Source: JBBQWZ01 sp043788745
GTDB taxonomy: Bacteria; Acidobacteriota; Terriglobia; Bryobacterales; Bryobacteraceae
DNA length: 28,657 bases
Reading direction: 5' to 3'
Assembly (NCBI GenBank): GCA_043788745.1
Contig: JAYVTO010000084.1
Coordinates: forward strand, 1 to 28,657
Shown: positions 14,909 to 23,697 of the stretch, piece by piece
Position numbering within the stretch: position 1 is the first letter of the stretch
Layout: each line of letters begins with the position of its first letter
The notes under the pieces: model-generated
Seen by the model: only the letters and a program-made list of their open reading frames with translations
Databases searched by the model: none
Told to the model about the DNA's origin: nothing
Program-made: the position numbers and the translations under genes

Positions 14909-17900
14909 ATGAAATCGGCTTACACGAGCGCACGCCGCGTGGCTTGTTGGTTCACTGTGGCTGCGTTAGCCGGAAGTTCCATGGCGCACAGCCAGATTGT
15001 TTCGGGCAACATCGTCGGGGGAGTACGCGATTCGTCGGGCGCAGCGGTGGCCGGCACCAAAGTGGTGGCACGGAGCGTCGAGACGAACCAAGTGCGAGAA
15101 GCTGTGACGAACGAAACCGGCGAGTTTGCGTTTTCGACGCTGCGCGCGGGGCTGTACAAAATTTCAGCGACGCATCCGGGCTTTAAGTCTACGGTGACGT
15201 CGGAGATCGATTTGCGAATCGACCAGACGGCGCGCATCGACCTGGTGCTGCAGGTGGGTCAAGTGACCGAGGAAATCACGGTAAGCGCGGAGGGCGCATT
15301 CCTGCAGACGGATACGGCGACGTTGGGCCAGGTGATCGGTGAGAGGCCGGTGGTGGATTTGCCCTTGAACGGACGAAACTTTTTGCAATTGGCTAGCCTG
15401 TCGGCGGGCGTGGTGCCGTCGACGTCGACCAGCAGCCAATCGGCGAGACTGGGCCGTTCTTCGCTTACGACGCACGTAGCGGGGTCGCGGGGTAGCGCCA
15501 ACAGCTTCCTGATTGACGGTATCGAGGCGCGGGGTGCGCGGCTCGGCGAGATCACGGTTCTACCGTCGCCGGACACCATTAAGGAGTTCAAGATTCAGCG
15601 AAACTACTACTCCGCGGAGTACGGAGACAACCCGGGTGTGATCAGCCTGTCCACGAAGTCGGGGGCCAACGTATTTCATGGAGGGGCCTACGAATTTCTG
15701 CGCAACAGCGCGCTCGATGTGCCGCAGTATTTCGACCAGGGTCAAGTGGCGCCATTCAAGCAAAATCAGTTCGGCGCCAATCTGGGTGGGCGCATTTTGC
15801 GAGACCGTACCTTCTTCTTCGGCGCCTACGACGGAACTCGACGACGCCGGGCCAATCAGAACTTCGCCGTTGTCCCGGATCCGAAGAACCTGACGGGGAA
15901 CTTCAGCGGTTTAACGGATGCAGCAGGAAAGCCGATTGTCATTACGGATCCATTCAACAGGAATCTACCGTTCGCGAACAACACGATTCCGGTGGACCGG
16001 CTTTCGAAGATCGCAGTCGGCTTCAACAAGTTCATTCCGGCACCGAACACGAACCTGCCGCAGGGCAACTACACGGGCAATCCGGCGACACTCGACGACA
16101 CGGACCAATACCTGATCAAAGTGGATCATCGCATCTCGGACAAAGACACGTTCTTCGCGCGGTATTCCACGTCGAACTGGAGCATCCTGAACCAGGCCTT
16201 GCTGCCATTTGCCGGATCCTCACTGCCGTTGGACAACAAGGTAGCGGCGTTCCAGGAGACGCACATTTTTGGGCCCGCGGCGGTAAACACACTGAAGATC
16301 GGCTTTAATCGGGCCGTAGTGGCCAACTCCAACGAAACATCGGATACGAATCTTGCAGCCCAGTTGGGATTCAAGAATCTGTCGGTGGATGAACTGGACT
16401 ACAGCCTGCCACGGTTCGCGCTGAACGGGTTCACCCAGATGGGACACAGCCAGCAGACCTTTCATCAATGGACCAATGCCTATGTGCTGTCTGACACGCT
16501 GGCCCTCGTGAAGGGCCAGCACAACGTGACGATGGGTTTCGACCTTCGCGCGTATCGTTCGCCACAGAGCACGACGAATGGGACGAACGGACGGGTCACA
16601 GTTTCGAATATCTTCACAGGCTATTCGGTGGCCGACTACCTGCTCGGCGCCTACCAACAAGCGACTGCGTTTGCGAGCGTGGGCCCGGGCGACTATCGTT
16701 ACCAGCAACATGCGATCTATGCGCAGGATAACTACAAAGTGACGCAGAGATTGACGTTGAACGTGGGACTGCGCTGGGAATACCACTCGCCGTGGAAAGA
16801 ACTGGGCGGATCAGAGGGTTACTTCGATGAAGGCATCGGGGCGTTGCGGCTGGCTCAGAGTCCGAGCATCTACGGACTGAACCTCAACACGCGATCAATC
16901 GTGGTTGGAGGCGTGGAATCCGGCGTCATAGCGCCTTCGTACAAGCAATTCGCGCCGCGCATTGGATTCGCTTACAAGCTAAACAACAAGACGGTGATCC
17001 GATCGGGGTTCGGGATTTTCTGGATCACGAATCAGGGCAGCCACACGATTGAGATCAGTGTGAATCCGGGTGCCGCGGTAACGGTGACGGCGACCAATTC
17101 GCGAGGGCAAATTCCGAGACTGCTCGACACGCTGTTCGACACGGTGGCGCAATCGGCGCAGTCCGGCGGGGGCAGCCTGCAAACCGTGCATCCGGGGCGA
17201 AGGCCATCGTACATGCAGCAGTGGAACCTGAACATCCAACGCGAACTGCCGGGGAGCATGCTGCTTGACGTCAGCTACGTGGGCAGCGCGGGAGTTCGAC
17301 TGATCGGCGTTCAGGATATAAATGCGGCGAGGTTGAATGGGCCGGGAGAGAATCTCTCGATCGCGGCCAGAAGGCCGTATCCGGCGTATTCGTTCATCCA
17401 ACAATATTTCGCGGGAGAGCAATCGAACTATAACGCGCTGCTGGCAACGCTCGAACGGCGATTCAGCAGAGGCATGAGTTTTCTGACGAGCTATACGTAC
17501 TCGAAGTCGATCGACAATGGCTCCGCGGCGCTGAGTGATGCACAGGTGCATCAGGACCGGACCAACCGGCGTGCCGAGCGGTCGCTATCGGCGTTCGACG
17601 CGCGGAACCGGTTGTCGTTTAGCGGCACCTACGAATTGCCGTTCGGGCAGGGAAAGAAGTATTTCGGCAACACAACAAGCCTGGCTCGCTATCTTGCAAC
17701 GGGCTGGCAGGTGAACGCGATCGCGCAGTTCCAAAGCGGGCTGCCGTTCTCTCCGACGGTGACGGGCGATGTCGCGCAAACCGGCGGGCAGTCGCTTCAA
17801 CGGCCGAACCGGCTCGCGAACGGCAATCTGCCGGTAGACCAGCGGACCGCGGACAAGTGGTTCGATACGAGCGCCTTCGCCATCCAGACGGCGGGCACGT

Positions 17901-18148
17901 TCGGAAACGCGGGGCGCAATACTCTGGCCGCGAACGGGACCAAGAACGTGGATCTGTCGATCTTTAAGAACAACTACTTCGGCCATGAGCGGCGGTTCAA
18001 CCTGCAGTACAGGGCAGAGCTGTTCAATCTGCTCAACGATACGAACTTCGCGGCTCCAGCCGCGGTACTGAACGGGCCGAGATTCGGCGTGATCAGCAGC
18101 ACGGGGCCGGCGCGCGAAATTCAGTTTGCGCTGAAGCTCCTGTTCTAA
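14909..18148 (+). CDS. Oar-like TonB-dependent outer-membrane receptor with carboxypeptidase-regulatory-like domain
   Basis: This 1079-residue protein has a signal peptide (about 1-29, ending SMAHSQ). A beta-sandwich carboxypeptidase-regulatory-like/Cna-B-type domain follows (about 33-115, GGVRDSSGAAVAGTKV and TNETGEFAFSTLRAGLYKIS). A plug domain (about 120-240) contains VDLPLNGRNFLQLASLSAGV and GSRGSANSFLIDGIEAR. A long beta-barrel ends in Phe (QFALKLLF), as expected for BAM-inserted proteins. This architecture is heavily expanded in Acidobacteria and related to Oar of Myxococcus. TonB-dependent receptors import or bind large ligands across the outer membrane; the ligand here is unknown. No SusD-type partner is adjacent. 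GGGAGG lies six bases before the ATG. The next gene starts 60 bp downstream in the same direction. Confidence 0.95.
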   Translation: MKSAYTSARRVACWFTVAALAGSSMAHSQIVSGNIVGGVRDSSGAAVAGTKVVARSVETNQVREAVTNETGEFAFSTLRAGLYKISATHPGFKSTVTSEIDLRIDQTARIDLVLQVGQVTEEITVSAEGAFLQTDTATLGQVIGERPVVDLPLNGRNFLQLASLSAGVVPSTSTSSQSARLGRSSLTTHVAGSRGSANSFLIDGIEARGARLGEITVLPSPDTIKEFKIQRNYYSAEYGDNPGVISLSTKSGANVFHGGAYEFLRNSALDVPQYFDQGQVAPFKQNQFGANLGGRILRDRTFFFGAYDGTRRRRANQNFAVVPDPKNLTGNFSGLTDAAGKPIVITDPFNRNLPFANNTIPVDRLSKIAVGFNKFIPAPNTNLPQGNYTGNPATLDDTDQYLIKVDHRISDKDTFFARYSTSNWSILNQALLPFAGSSLPLDNKVAAFQETHIFGPAAVNTLKIGFNRAVVANSNETSDTNLAAQLGFKNLSVDELDYSLPRFALNGFTQMGHSQQTFHQWTNAYVLSDTLALVKGQHNVTMGFDLRAYRSPQSTTNGTNGRVTVSNIFTGYSVADYLLGAYQQATAFASVGPGDYRYQQHAIYAQDNYKVTQRLTLNVGLRWEYHSPWKELGGSEGYFDEGIGALRLAQSPSIYGLNLNTRSIVVGGVESGVIAPSYKQFAPRIGFAYKLNNKTVIRSGFGIFWITNQGSHTIEISVNPGAAVTVTATNSRGQIPRLLDTLFDTVAQSAQSGGGSLQTVHPGRRPSYMQQWNLNIQRELPGSMLLDVSYVGSAGVRLIGVQDINAARLNGPGENLSIAARRPYPAYSFIQQYFAGEQSNYNALLATLERRFSRGMSFLTSYTYSKSIDNGSAALSDAQVHQDRTNRRAERSLSAFDARNRLSFSGTYELPFGQGKKYFGNTTSLARYLATGWQVNAIAQFQSGLPFSPTVTGDVAQTGGQSLQRPNRLANGNLPVDQRTADKWFDTSAFAIQTAGTFGNAGRNTLAANGTKNVDLSIFKNNYFGHERRFNLQYRAELFNLLNDTNFAAPAAVLNGPRFGVISSTGPAREIQFALKLLF

Positions 18149-18208
18149 GGCGAATCGACGGCGGTGCTCGCATTCTGCGCGGCACCGTTTCTTACTTGGA
18201 GTGATTAA

Positions 18209-19276
18209 ATGATGGCGTGCCTACGTTTTCTGGTTGCGGGACTCCTTGGGACCACGATTCCGGTGGCGGCACAATCGCGCGGCGAGTTCGACTTCCGGGC
18301 CGTGGATGCGTACATCGAGAGCGGGATTGAGAAGACCGGGTTGGTTGGCGGCGCGATTCTCGTGGTCCATAAAGGCGAGGTCGTGCATGAGAAGTTTTTC
18401 GGGTACACTCCGGAAACGGATCTGCCGATTGCGTCTTCGAGCAAGTGGCTGAGCGCGGCGGTGATCATGACGCTGGTCGATCAGAAGAGGATCGACCTCG
18501 ACGCTCCCGTGACTCGCTACTTGCCGTACTTCGCCGAGGCAACGGACGCACGCTTGCGCGCAATCACGGTTCGGCAGATGTTCTCGCACACCACCGGGCT
18601 GCGCGAGTTGAAGGCGGATTGGGATTACACGATCACGATGGACCAGTTCGCGCGGAAAGCGGCTGCCGAGGGGAAGTTGGCGGCGGATCCGGGCGCGGAG
18701 ATCCGCTATGGATCGACGTCGATGCAGATTGCGGGCCGCATCGCGGAAGTTGTTTCGGGCACGGGTTGGCATGAACTGTTCCGAGAGCGGATTGCGGAGC
18801 CGTGCGAGATGCCGAAGACGCGGTACGGAAAAGACGCGAAGAGTCCGAATCCGATGCTGGCTGGAGGGGCGTTCTCGACCTTGCGCGACTATGGGCATTT
18901 TCTCGAGATGATTCGCGGGAAGGGCATGTACAAAGGGCGGCGCGTGCTATCGGCGGCAGCGGTCTCGGAGATGCAGAAGAAGCAGACGGGCGATGCTCCG
19001 CTGGTAATCGCGTCGAACGATCGCATGGGACGGAAGTCGCCGTACGGTCTCGGCGAGTGGGTGGACCAGCAGGCGGAAGACGGCCGAACGTTGCAAGTTT
19101 CAAGTCCTGGCGCGTTTGGCTTCCGGCCGTGGCTGAATCTCGAACGCGATCTCTACGGCGTCTGGATGATGGACAACCGGACGCGCAAGACGGGTGCGGC
19201 AGCGCAACCGTTTGATCCATGGGAAATGATCCGCATGATTCACGCGGTTGTCGATGGGCCGCGCGGCAGCCGGTAG
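18209..19276 (+). CDS. Secreted class C beta-lactamase-like serine hydrolase
   Basis: The 355-residue protein begins with a signal peptide (MMACLRFLVAGLLGTTIPVAAQS). The beta-lactamase/transpeptidase-like fold shows the SxxK nucleophile motif as S76-S77-S78-K79 in IASSSKW. The second motif is Y167-G-S169 in IRYGSTSM, so YxS replaces YxN. At the third motif SSPGAFGF (S299-P-G301) stands where KTG or HxG is usual. The set fits the broad family of esterases, D-amino-acid amidases and DD-peptidase relatives better than a real antibiotic beta-lactamase. Two ATGs lie side by side (18209 and 18212), with GGAG about eight bases before the first. It follows the TonB-dependent receptor by 60 bp. The substrate is unknown. 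Confidence 0.9.
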   Translation: MMACLRFLVAGLLGTTIPVAAQSRGEFDFRAVDAYIESGIEKTGLVGGAILVVHKGEVVHEKFFGYTPETDLPIASSSKWLSAAVIMTLVDQKRIDLDAPVTRYLPYFAEATDARLRAITVRQMFSHTTGLRELKADWDYTITMDQFARKAAAEGKLAADPGAEIRYGSTSMQIAGRIAEVVSGTGWHELFRERIAEPCEMPKTRYGKDAKSPNPMLAGGAFSTLRDYGHFLEMIRGKGMYKGRRVLSAAAVSEMQKKQTGDAPLVIASNDRMGRKSPYGLGEWVDQQAEDGRTLQVSSPGAFGFRPWLNLERDLYGVWMMDNRTRKTGAAAQPFDPWEMIRMIHAVVDGPRGSR

Positions 19277-19293
19277 GGTTGCCAGTGCTTTGA

Positions 19294-19347
19294 GCGGCTA
19301 AAACATCCCCGGGCGGCTAAAACAACCCCGGGCGGAAGCCCGGGGTT
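19294..19347. repeat. Tandem 19-bp units ending in a GNRA-loop hairpin
   Basis: Two units, gcggctaaaacatccccgg (19294-19312) and gcggctaaaacaaccccgg (19313-19331), differ at one base. The second runs into a perfect 10-bp stem, AACCCCGGGC-GGAA-GCCCGGGGTT (19324-19347), whose loop GGAA fits the GNRA rule. No T run follows, so a transcript-stabilising or REP-like element is more likely than a plain terminator. It ends in the GGGGTTAT box shared with 14320 and 14731. Confidence 0.7.
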
Positions 19348-19590
19348 ATGGGAACTGTTTCGATCCGAATTGCGCGGTCCAAGAAGTAGTTGATTTAGGG
19401 CGAAACTCCGAGTTCAACCAACTGGACCGGGGCGTTCACGCACGAGGCTGGATTCGCGATCTTCCGATCGAATGGAACTACGAGTGGTCGAAGAGTCAGG
19501 GCAGCCGTACTATCTTTGCGCAGCGGCCTGGATAGTCGTGCTGTACAGTTACTCCACAGCGGCGGCTCAAGGTGTATGCTCCCTGCATCT
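19348..19590. other. Upstream region of the sulfatase, no convincing gene
   Basis: No gene is supported. A frame ending in TAG at 19535 reads plausible peptide (DLPIEWNYEWSKSQGSR) but has no start codon. CTGTACAG at 19541-19548 is an 8-bp palindrome. No Shine-Dalgarno stands at a proper distance before either ATG (19576 or 19591) of the sulfatase. TATGCT at 19575-19580 could be a -10 for a nearly leaderless transcript. Confidence 0.35.
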
Positions 19591-21030
19591 ATGGCTTATC
19601 CTACGAAACTCTCGCGCCGTCAGATGATGCAAACAGTTGCAGGATCGTTGGCGGTTCCGGCGGCGTGGGGACAGTCTGGTTCACGGAAACCAAACATCAT
19701 CGTGATTCTCGCCGACGATCTGGGATACGGCGATTTGTCGAGCTTCGGCGGTCGTGTGCCGACGCCGAACATCGATTCGATTGGAAAGTCGGGCGTGCGA
19801 TTCACGTCGGCGTATGTGACGGCGCCGGTTTGCAGTCCATCGCGAGCAGGCTTTCTGACGGGCAGGTATCAACAGCGTTGCGGTCATGAGCACAACACCG
19901 GTCCGGCGAAACGGGATCTGGAGGAGAAGCTCGGGTTGCCGCTATCGGAAACCACACTGCCTCAGGTGATGAAATCGGCAGGATATCGAACGGGCATGGT
20001 GGGCAAGTGGCATCTGGGCATGACGCCTGAGTTTCATCCGATGTCGAGAGGCTTCGATGAGTACTTCGGGTTCACGTTCGCCGCGCACAACTATATCGAC
20101 CCGGCGCAGAAGGGCGTTGCCTCGATTGCGGAAGCGGAGAACGGACGGAATACTCGGGGGCCCGGCCGGGACGCGCTAAACCCGATTCTACGAGGCCGCG
20201 AGCGCGTGACCGAAGACGAATATCTGACCGACGCATTCTCGCGCGAGGCTACCGGCTTCATCGACCGCAACAAGAAGAACCCCTTTTTCCTCTATCTGCC
20301 GTACAACGCAATTCACGCCCCGTGGCAAGCAACCGAGAAGTATCTGGACCGGTTCGCCAACGTGAAGGACGAGAAGGCAAGAGTGCTGGCGGCGATGACC
20401 AGCGCGCTCGACGATGGGGTCGGCCGTGTTCTAAAAAGCGTGAAGGACAACGGCTTGGAAAAGGACACGATGGTGGTGTTCTTCAGCGACAACGGCGCCC
20501 CGATTTATTTGGGCGCGGGCAGCAACGGCCCGCTGACAGGCAGTAAGCTGACGCACTTCGAGGGCGGTCTGCGGATTCCGATGTTGATGAAGTACCCCGC
20601 GGCGGTGCCCGCCGGAAAGACATACGAACACGCAGTGAGTTCGCTCAATCTGTTTCCGACGATTGCCGCACTCGGTGGTGCGGCACCGCCCGCGGATCGC
20701 AAATTGGATGGCGTGGATCTGATTCCGTATCTGACGGGGAAGAATAAGGGACTCCCGAATGAGACCCTGTTCTGGCGGAACGGCCCGAATTCGGCGATGC
20801 GAAAAGGCAATTGGAAGCTGATGATTCCGGGCGAGGGCGCGCTGCGGCTCTACGATCTGGCGAAGGATATCGGCGAGAAGAATAATCTTGCCGAGGCGAA
20901 TGCGGACGTCGTGAAGAGGCTGACGGCAGAACTGAATCAGTGGAAGAGTGAGTTGAAAGATCCGCTGTGGAAGCCGGTGCAGTATGTGAAGTTTCCATAC
21001 GGCGGCGAGACGATTTCATGGACGGTGTGA
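19591..21030 (+). CDS. Secreted Cys-type sulfatase (arylsulfatase A-like, S1 family) with Tat-like leader
   Basis: The protein has 479 residues from MAYPTKLSRRQMMQ. The leader has a twin arginine (LSRRQMMQTVAGSLAVPAAW), typical of Tat export. Metal ligands D42-D43 lie in ILADDLGYGD. The formylglycine site C81 is in VCSPSRAGFLTGR (CxPSR), followed by K139 and H141 in GKWHLGM, and D300-N301 in FFSDNGAP. The active-site Cys must be converted to formylglycine by a maturase. The FGE-like domain at 1-1432 lacks the cysteines for that, so the maturase must be elsewhere. An upstream ATG (19576) would add five residues; 19591 puts the twin-Arg nearer the N-terminus. It is 42 bp ahead of the first PHP protein, probably in one operon. 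Substrate is unknown. Confidence 0.93.
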   Translation: MAYPTKLSRRQMMQTVAGSLAVPAAWGQSGSRKPNIIVILADDLGYGDLSSFGGRVPTPNIDSIGKSGVRFTSAYVTAPVCSPSRAGFLTGRYQQRCGHEHNTGPAKRDLEEKLGLPLSETTLPQVMKSAGYRTGMVGKWHLGMTPEFHPMSRGFDEYFGFTFAAHNYIDPAQKGVASIAEAENGRNTRGPGRDALNPILRGRERVTEDEYLTDAFSREATGFIDRNKKNPFFLYLPYNAIHAPWQATEKYLDRFANVKDEKARVLAAMTSALDDGVGRVLKSVKDNGLEKDTMVVFFSDNGAPIYLGAGSNGPLTGSKLTHFEGGLRIPMLMKYPAAVPAGKTYEHAVSSLNLFPTIAALGGAAPPADRKLDGVDLIPYLTGKNKGLPNETLFWRNGPNSAMRKGNWKLMIPGEGALRLYDLAKDIGEKNNLAEANADVVKRLTAELNQWKSELKDPLWKPVQYVKFPYGGETISWTV

Positions 21031-21072
21031 CGGCCTTCGGGTCGGGATTAGGTTGGCGCAAGGATCGTGCAC

Positions 21073-23616
21073 ATGCGGCGTGAAACACGGAAAGCTTTTT
21101 CCATAGTTGCGATTCTCCTGGCCGGGATCGGCGCGCTGGCGTGGCAGGCGCAGTCGCAGCCACCAAGTTTAGCGGCGCGTGTCGAGAAGCTGATGGCCGA
21201 TGCGGCGGCGACTCCGACGAACGCGCAGAATGCGACGGAGCGAGCGGAGATTCTCGACGACTGGGCGGGTGAACTCTCATTGCGCGGAATTCCGATTCCG
21301 CTGGAATTACCGCAGACGATGGGGCAGCTCAAGGGCAGGCCAGGCGCACCGGGTCCGGCGTTGCTGCGCGGGACGGATGCCCTGATCCAGGAAATGACGC
21401 TGAAGCAAAAGTATCCGAACCGGCTCGGGATGCTGCGCGCGAATGCGACATCGGGGCCGCTGGTCGTTGACGGCTACGGCGTGATCGAAGTGGTTTACAC
21501 CGTGGGCGACGTGCCGATCCAACCGGGCGGGGCCTTGAAGTTGGGCAAGCACGCGAATACGGATGGCGGGTTGCCGCAGGCAACGGATCCGAAGGCCGCG
21601 AACTACGTCACGTTCCGGTGTTCGAATCCAGGCGTGAAGCTGCGCGTGGGAACTTCGATGCTGCAAGGCCCGAACGGCGGGTTCCGCGGAGCGCAGCCGT
21701 ATCCGGCGGTATTCGTCGAGCAGGCTCGCCTGAAGACCGGCGATACGATCACGCTGACCATCGGCGACCGGTCCGGCGGCGGGCCGGGATTGAAGTTGCA
21801 GCATACGACGAACGATCGGCTGATTATGCCGATCTATGTCGATTTCGAGGGTAAAGGGATTTTCGCGTACATGGACAATCCGTACCTGCGCGTCTGGGGC
21901 GGGGCGATTCGCGGGATCAGTATGGTCGGGCCGTCGATTGTAGGCGTGGGCGAAACGTTCGCGCTTCGCGTGCGCGTGGAGGATCAATTCTGGAATCCGG
22001 CGGCGGGTCCGGCGCCGGGGTTCGAAGTTACCTTGGATGGTCAACCGTATCGGAAGATCGAAGCCGGCGGGGGCGCGGCGATCAGCGTCGATAACGTGAG
22101 TGTAGCCGCGGAAGGCGCGCACTACTTTGGGATTACGTCGAGGGACGGATTACTGGTGGCCGAAAGCAATCCGGTGTTGGTGAAGAAGAGCCCGAAGAAT
22201 CGGATCTACTGGGGCGAGACGCACGGCCATACGGGATGGGCCGATGGGCAAGGCACGGAAGACGGCTATTACCAGTTCGCGCGCGATTACGCGTTTCTCG
22301 ATTTCTGCGCGCTGTCGGAGCACGACCTGTGGCTGACGCGCTTCTCGTGGAGAGCGGTGGCGGAGGCGACCAAGAAATACAACACGCCGGGCGCGTTTGT
22401 GACGTTCAAGAGTTACGAATGGACTGCGAATGCGGATCGGGGCGGGCATCACAACGTGTTCTTCCGCAATGACGACGGGCGTCCGGCAACGGTGCGCGAT
22501 GGGGCGCCGGAGATCGGAGGCTTGTATGCGGGGTTGCGAAAACTGAACAAGACCGAAGATGTGCTGGTGATTCCGCATGCCCACCAATCGGGGACTTGGC
22601 TGACCACCGACAAGGACCTGCAAACGCTAGTCGAGATCTACTCGCAACATGGAAGCTTCGAATATTTCGGGCAGAAGTTTCTGAATCGCGGCCAACAGGT
22701 GGGGTTGATTGCGGCGTCCGACAATCACAACGGGCATCCGGGTTACGGACGCCAGGCGCACTATACGCGCGGCGGGCTGGCGGCGGTTGTGGCCCCGCGA
22801 CTGGATCGCAATGCGATTTTTGACGCGCTGAAAGGCCGGTCGGCATACGGCACGACGGGCGAGCGAATCGTTATCGATTTTGAACTGAACGGGAAGCCGA
22901 TGGGCACGCGCGTGGCCGCGGCAAAGGCTCCGGAGCTGCAAGTGAAGGTTGCGGCGGTGACGAATCTCGATCGCATCGAGGTTGTGAAGAACGGCAAGAC
23001 GGTGTACGGACAGGACTACGCGACCGGCGATTTGCGGGATCGGTTGCAGGCTCAGGTGCTGTTCCGGTCGGCGTCGAACTCCCCGGGAGAAGAACTGGAT
23101 CTGCCGCGCGGCGAACGTTTTTTCCGCGGCACGCTGCGCGTTCGTGGGGCAACGCTACTGGGAGCGAAGGGCGTGAATCTGGACGCGCCGGAGTCCGAGA
23201 CGTTTAAACAAACGAATCACGAGATCGCCTTCCGGTTCGGGACTCGCGGCGATGCCGATGGCCTGTTGTTGGAGTTGTCGGGCGTAAGCGCGGCGACGGT
23301 AATTGAGGTGCATCTGAACGCGGCGCAGGATGGCGTGGCGGCCGGTGGATCGAAGCATCAGCCGAAATCGTGGCCGGCGAAGGATATGGCGCTCGCGTTT
23401 CAGGATTTGAAGAAATCCCGGCTTGCGTTGGAGTTCGGCGACAGCGACTACACGGACGCCGTGACGCTGCAGGTATTGCGCGATAAAGGAACGCGGCAGG
23501 CGGAGTTCCGGTATCGCGATGCCGAAGCGCCGAAGAACGGCGACTACTACTACATTCGGGTCACGCAGTTGGATGGCGAGCAGGCGTGGTCGAGCCCGAT
23601 CTGGATTCAGAAATAA
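21073..23616 (+). CDS. Secreted PHP-type (DUF3604-like) putative metal-dependent hydrolase
   Basis: The protein has 847 residues. The start is ATG 21073, with AAGGA about eight bases upstream; a GTG six bases earlier is in frame but worse placed. The signal or anchor segment is FSIVAILLAGIGALAWQA. An N-terminal all-beta part (about 40-370) leads to a PHP-like region beginning NRIYWGETHGHTGWADG. Candidate metal ligands are H384 and H386, E416-H417-D418 (LSEHDLW), H502 and H504 (PHAHQSGTW), and D550 with H552 (ASDNHNGHPG). A C-terminal beta part ends YYYIRVTQLDGEQAW. The ordered ligands match the PHP superfamily and the DUF3604 group, which has no settled function; phosphoesterase activity is only a guess. 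The next gene has a homologous core and C-terminus. Confidence 0.85.
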   Translation: MRRETRKAFSIVAILLAGIGALAWQAQSQPPSLAARVEKLMADAAATPTNAQNATERAEILDDWAGELSLRGIPIPLELPQTMGQLKGRPGAPGPALLRGTDALIQEMTLKQKYPNRLGMLRANATSGPLVVDGYGVIEVVYTVGDVPIQPGGALKLGKHANTDGGLPQATDPKAANYVTFRCSNPGVKLRVGTSMLQGPNGGFRGAQPYPAVFVEQARLKTGDTITLTIGDRSGGGPGLKLQHTTNDRLIMPIYVDFEGKGIFAYMDNPYLRVWGGAIRGISMVGPSIVGVGETFALRVRVEDQFWNPAAGPAPGFEVTLDGQPYRKIEAGGGAAISVDNVSVAAEGAHYFGITSRDGLLVAESNPVLVKKSPKNRIYWGETHGHTGWADGQGTEDGYYQFARDYAFLDFCALSEHDLWLTRFSWRAVAEATKKYNTPGAFVTFKSYEWTANADRGGHHNVFFRNDDGRPATVRDGAPEIGGLYAGLRKLNKTEDVLVIPHAHQSGTWLTTDKDLQTLVEIYSQHGSFEYFGQKFLNRGQQVGLIAASDNHNGHPGYGRQAHYTRGGLAAVVAPRLDRNAIFDALKGRSAYGTTGERIVIDFELNGKPMGTRVAAAKAPELQVKVAAVTNLDRIEVVKNGKTVYGQDYATGDLRDRLQAQVLFRSASNSPGEELDLPRGERFFRGTLRVRGATLLGAKGVNLDAPESETFKQTNHEIAFRFGTRGDADGLLLELSGVSAATVIEVHLNAAQDGVAAGGSKHQPKSWPAKDMALAFQDLKKSRLALEFGDSDYTDAVTLQVLRDKGTRQAEFRYRDAEAPKNGDYYYIRVTQLDGEQAWSSPIWIQK

Positions 23617-23651
23617 CGATTCGCCGCGGTCTCTGTGGCGCGGGTGTTTTG

Positions 23652-23657
23652 TATACT
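23652..23657 (+). promoter_or_regulatory. Possible -10 element before the second PHP gene
   Basis: TATACT lies 40 bp before the ATG at 23698 in the 81-bp gap between the PHP genes. No -35 was found at 16-18 bp, so an internal promoter is only possible. Confidence 0.2.
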
Positions 23658-23697
23658 AATGCGAGTCAACGATCGCAACCAATTGTGAGGTGCTTCC

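Noticed and set aside
19372..19535. Peptide-like frame ending DLPIEWNYEWSKSQGSR...
   Set aside because: There is no start codon or ribosome site and no known family. It may be a decayed remnant, but nothing supports a gene.
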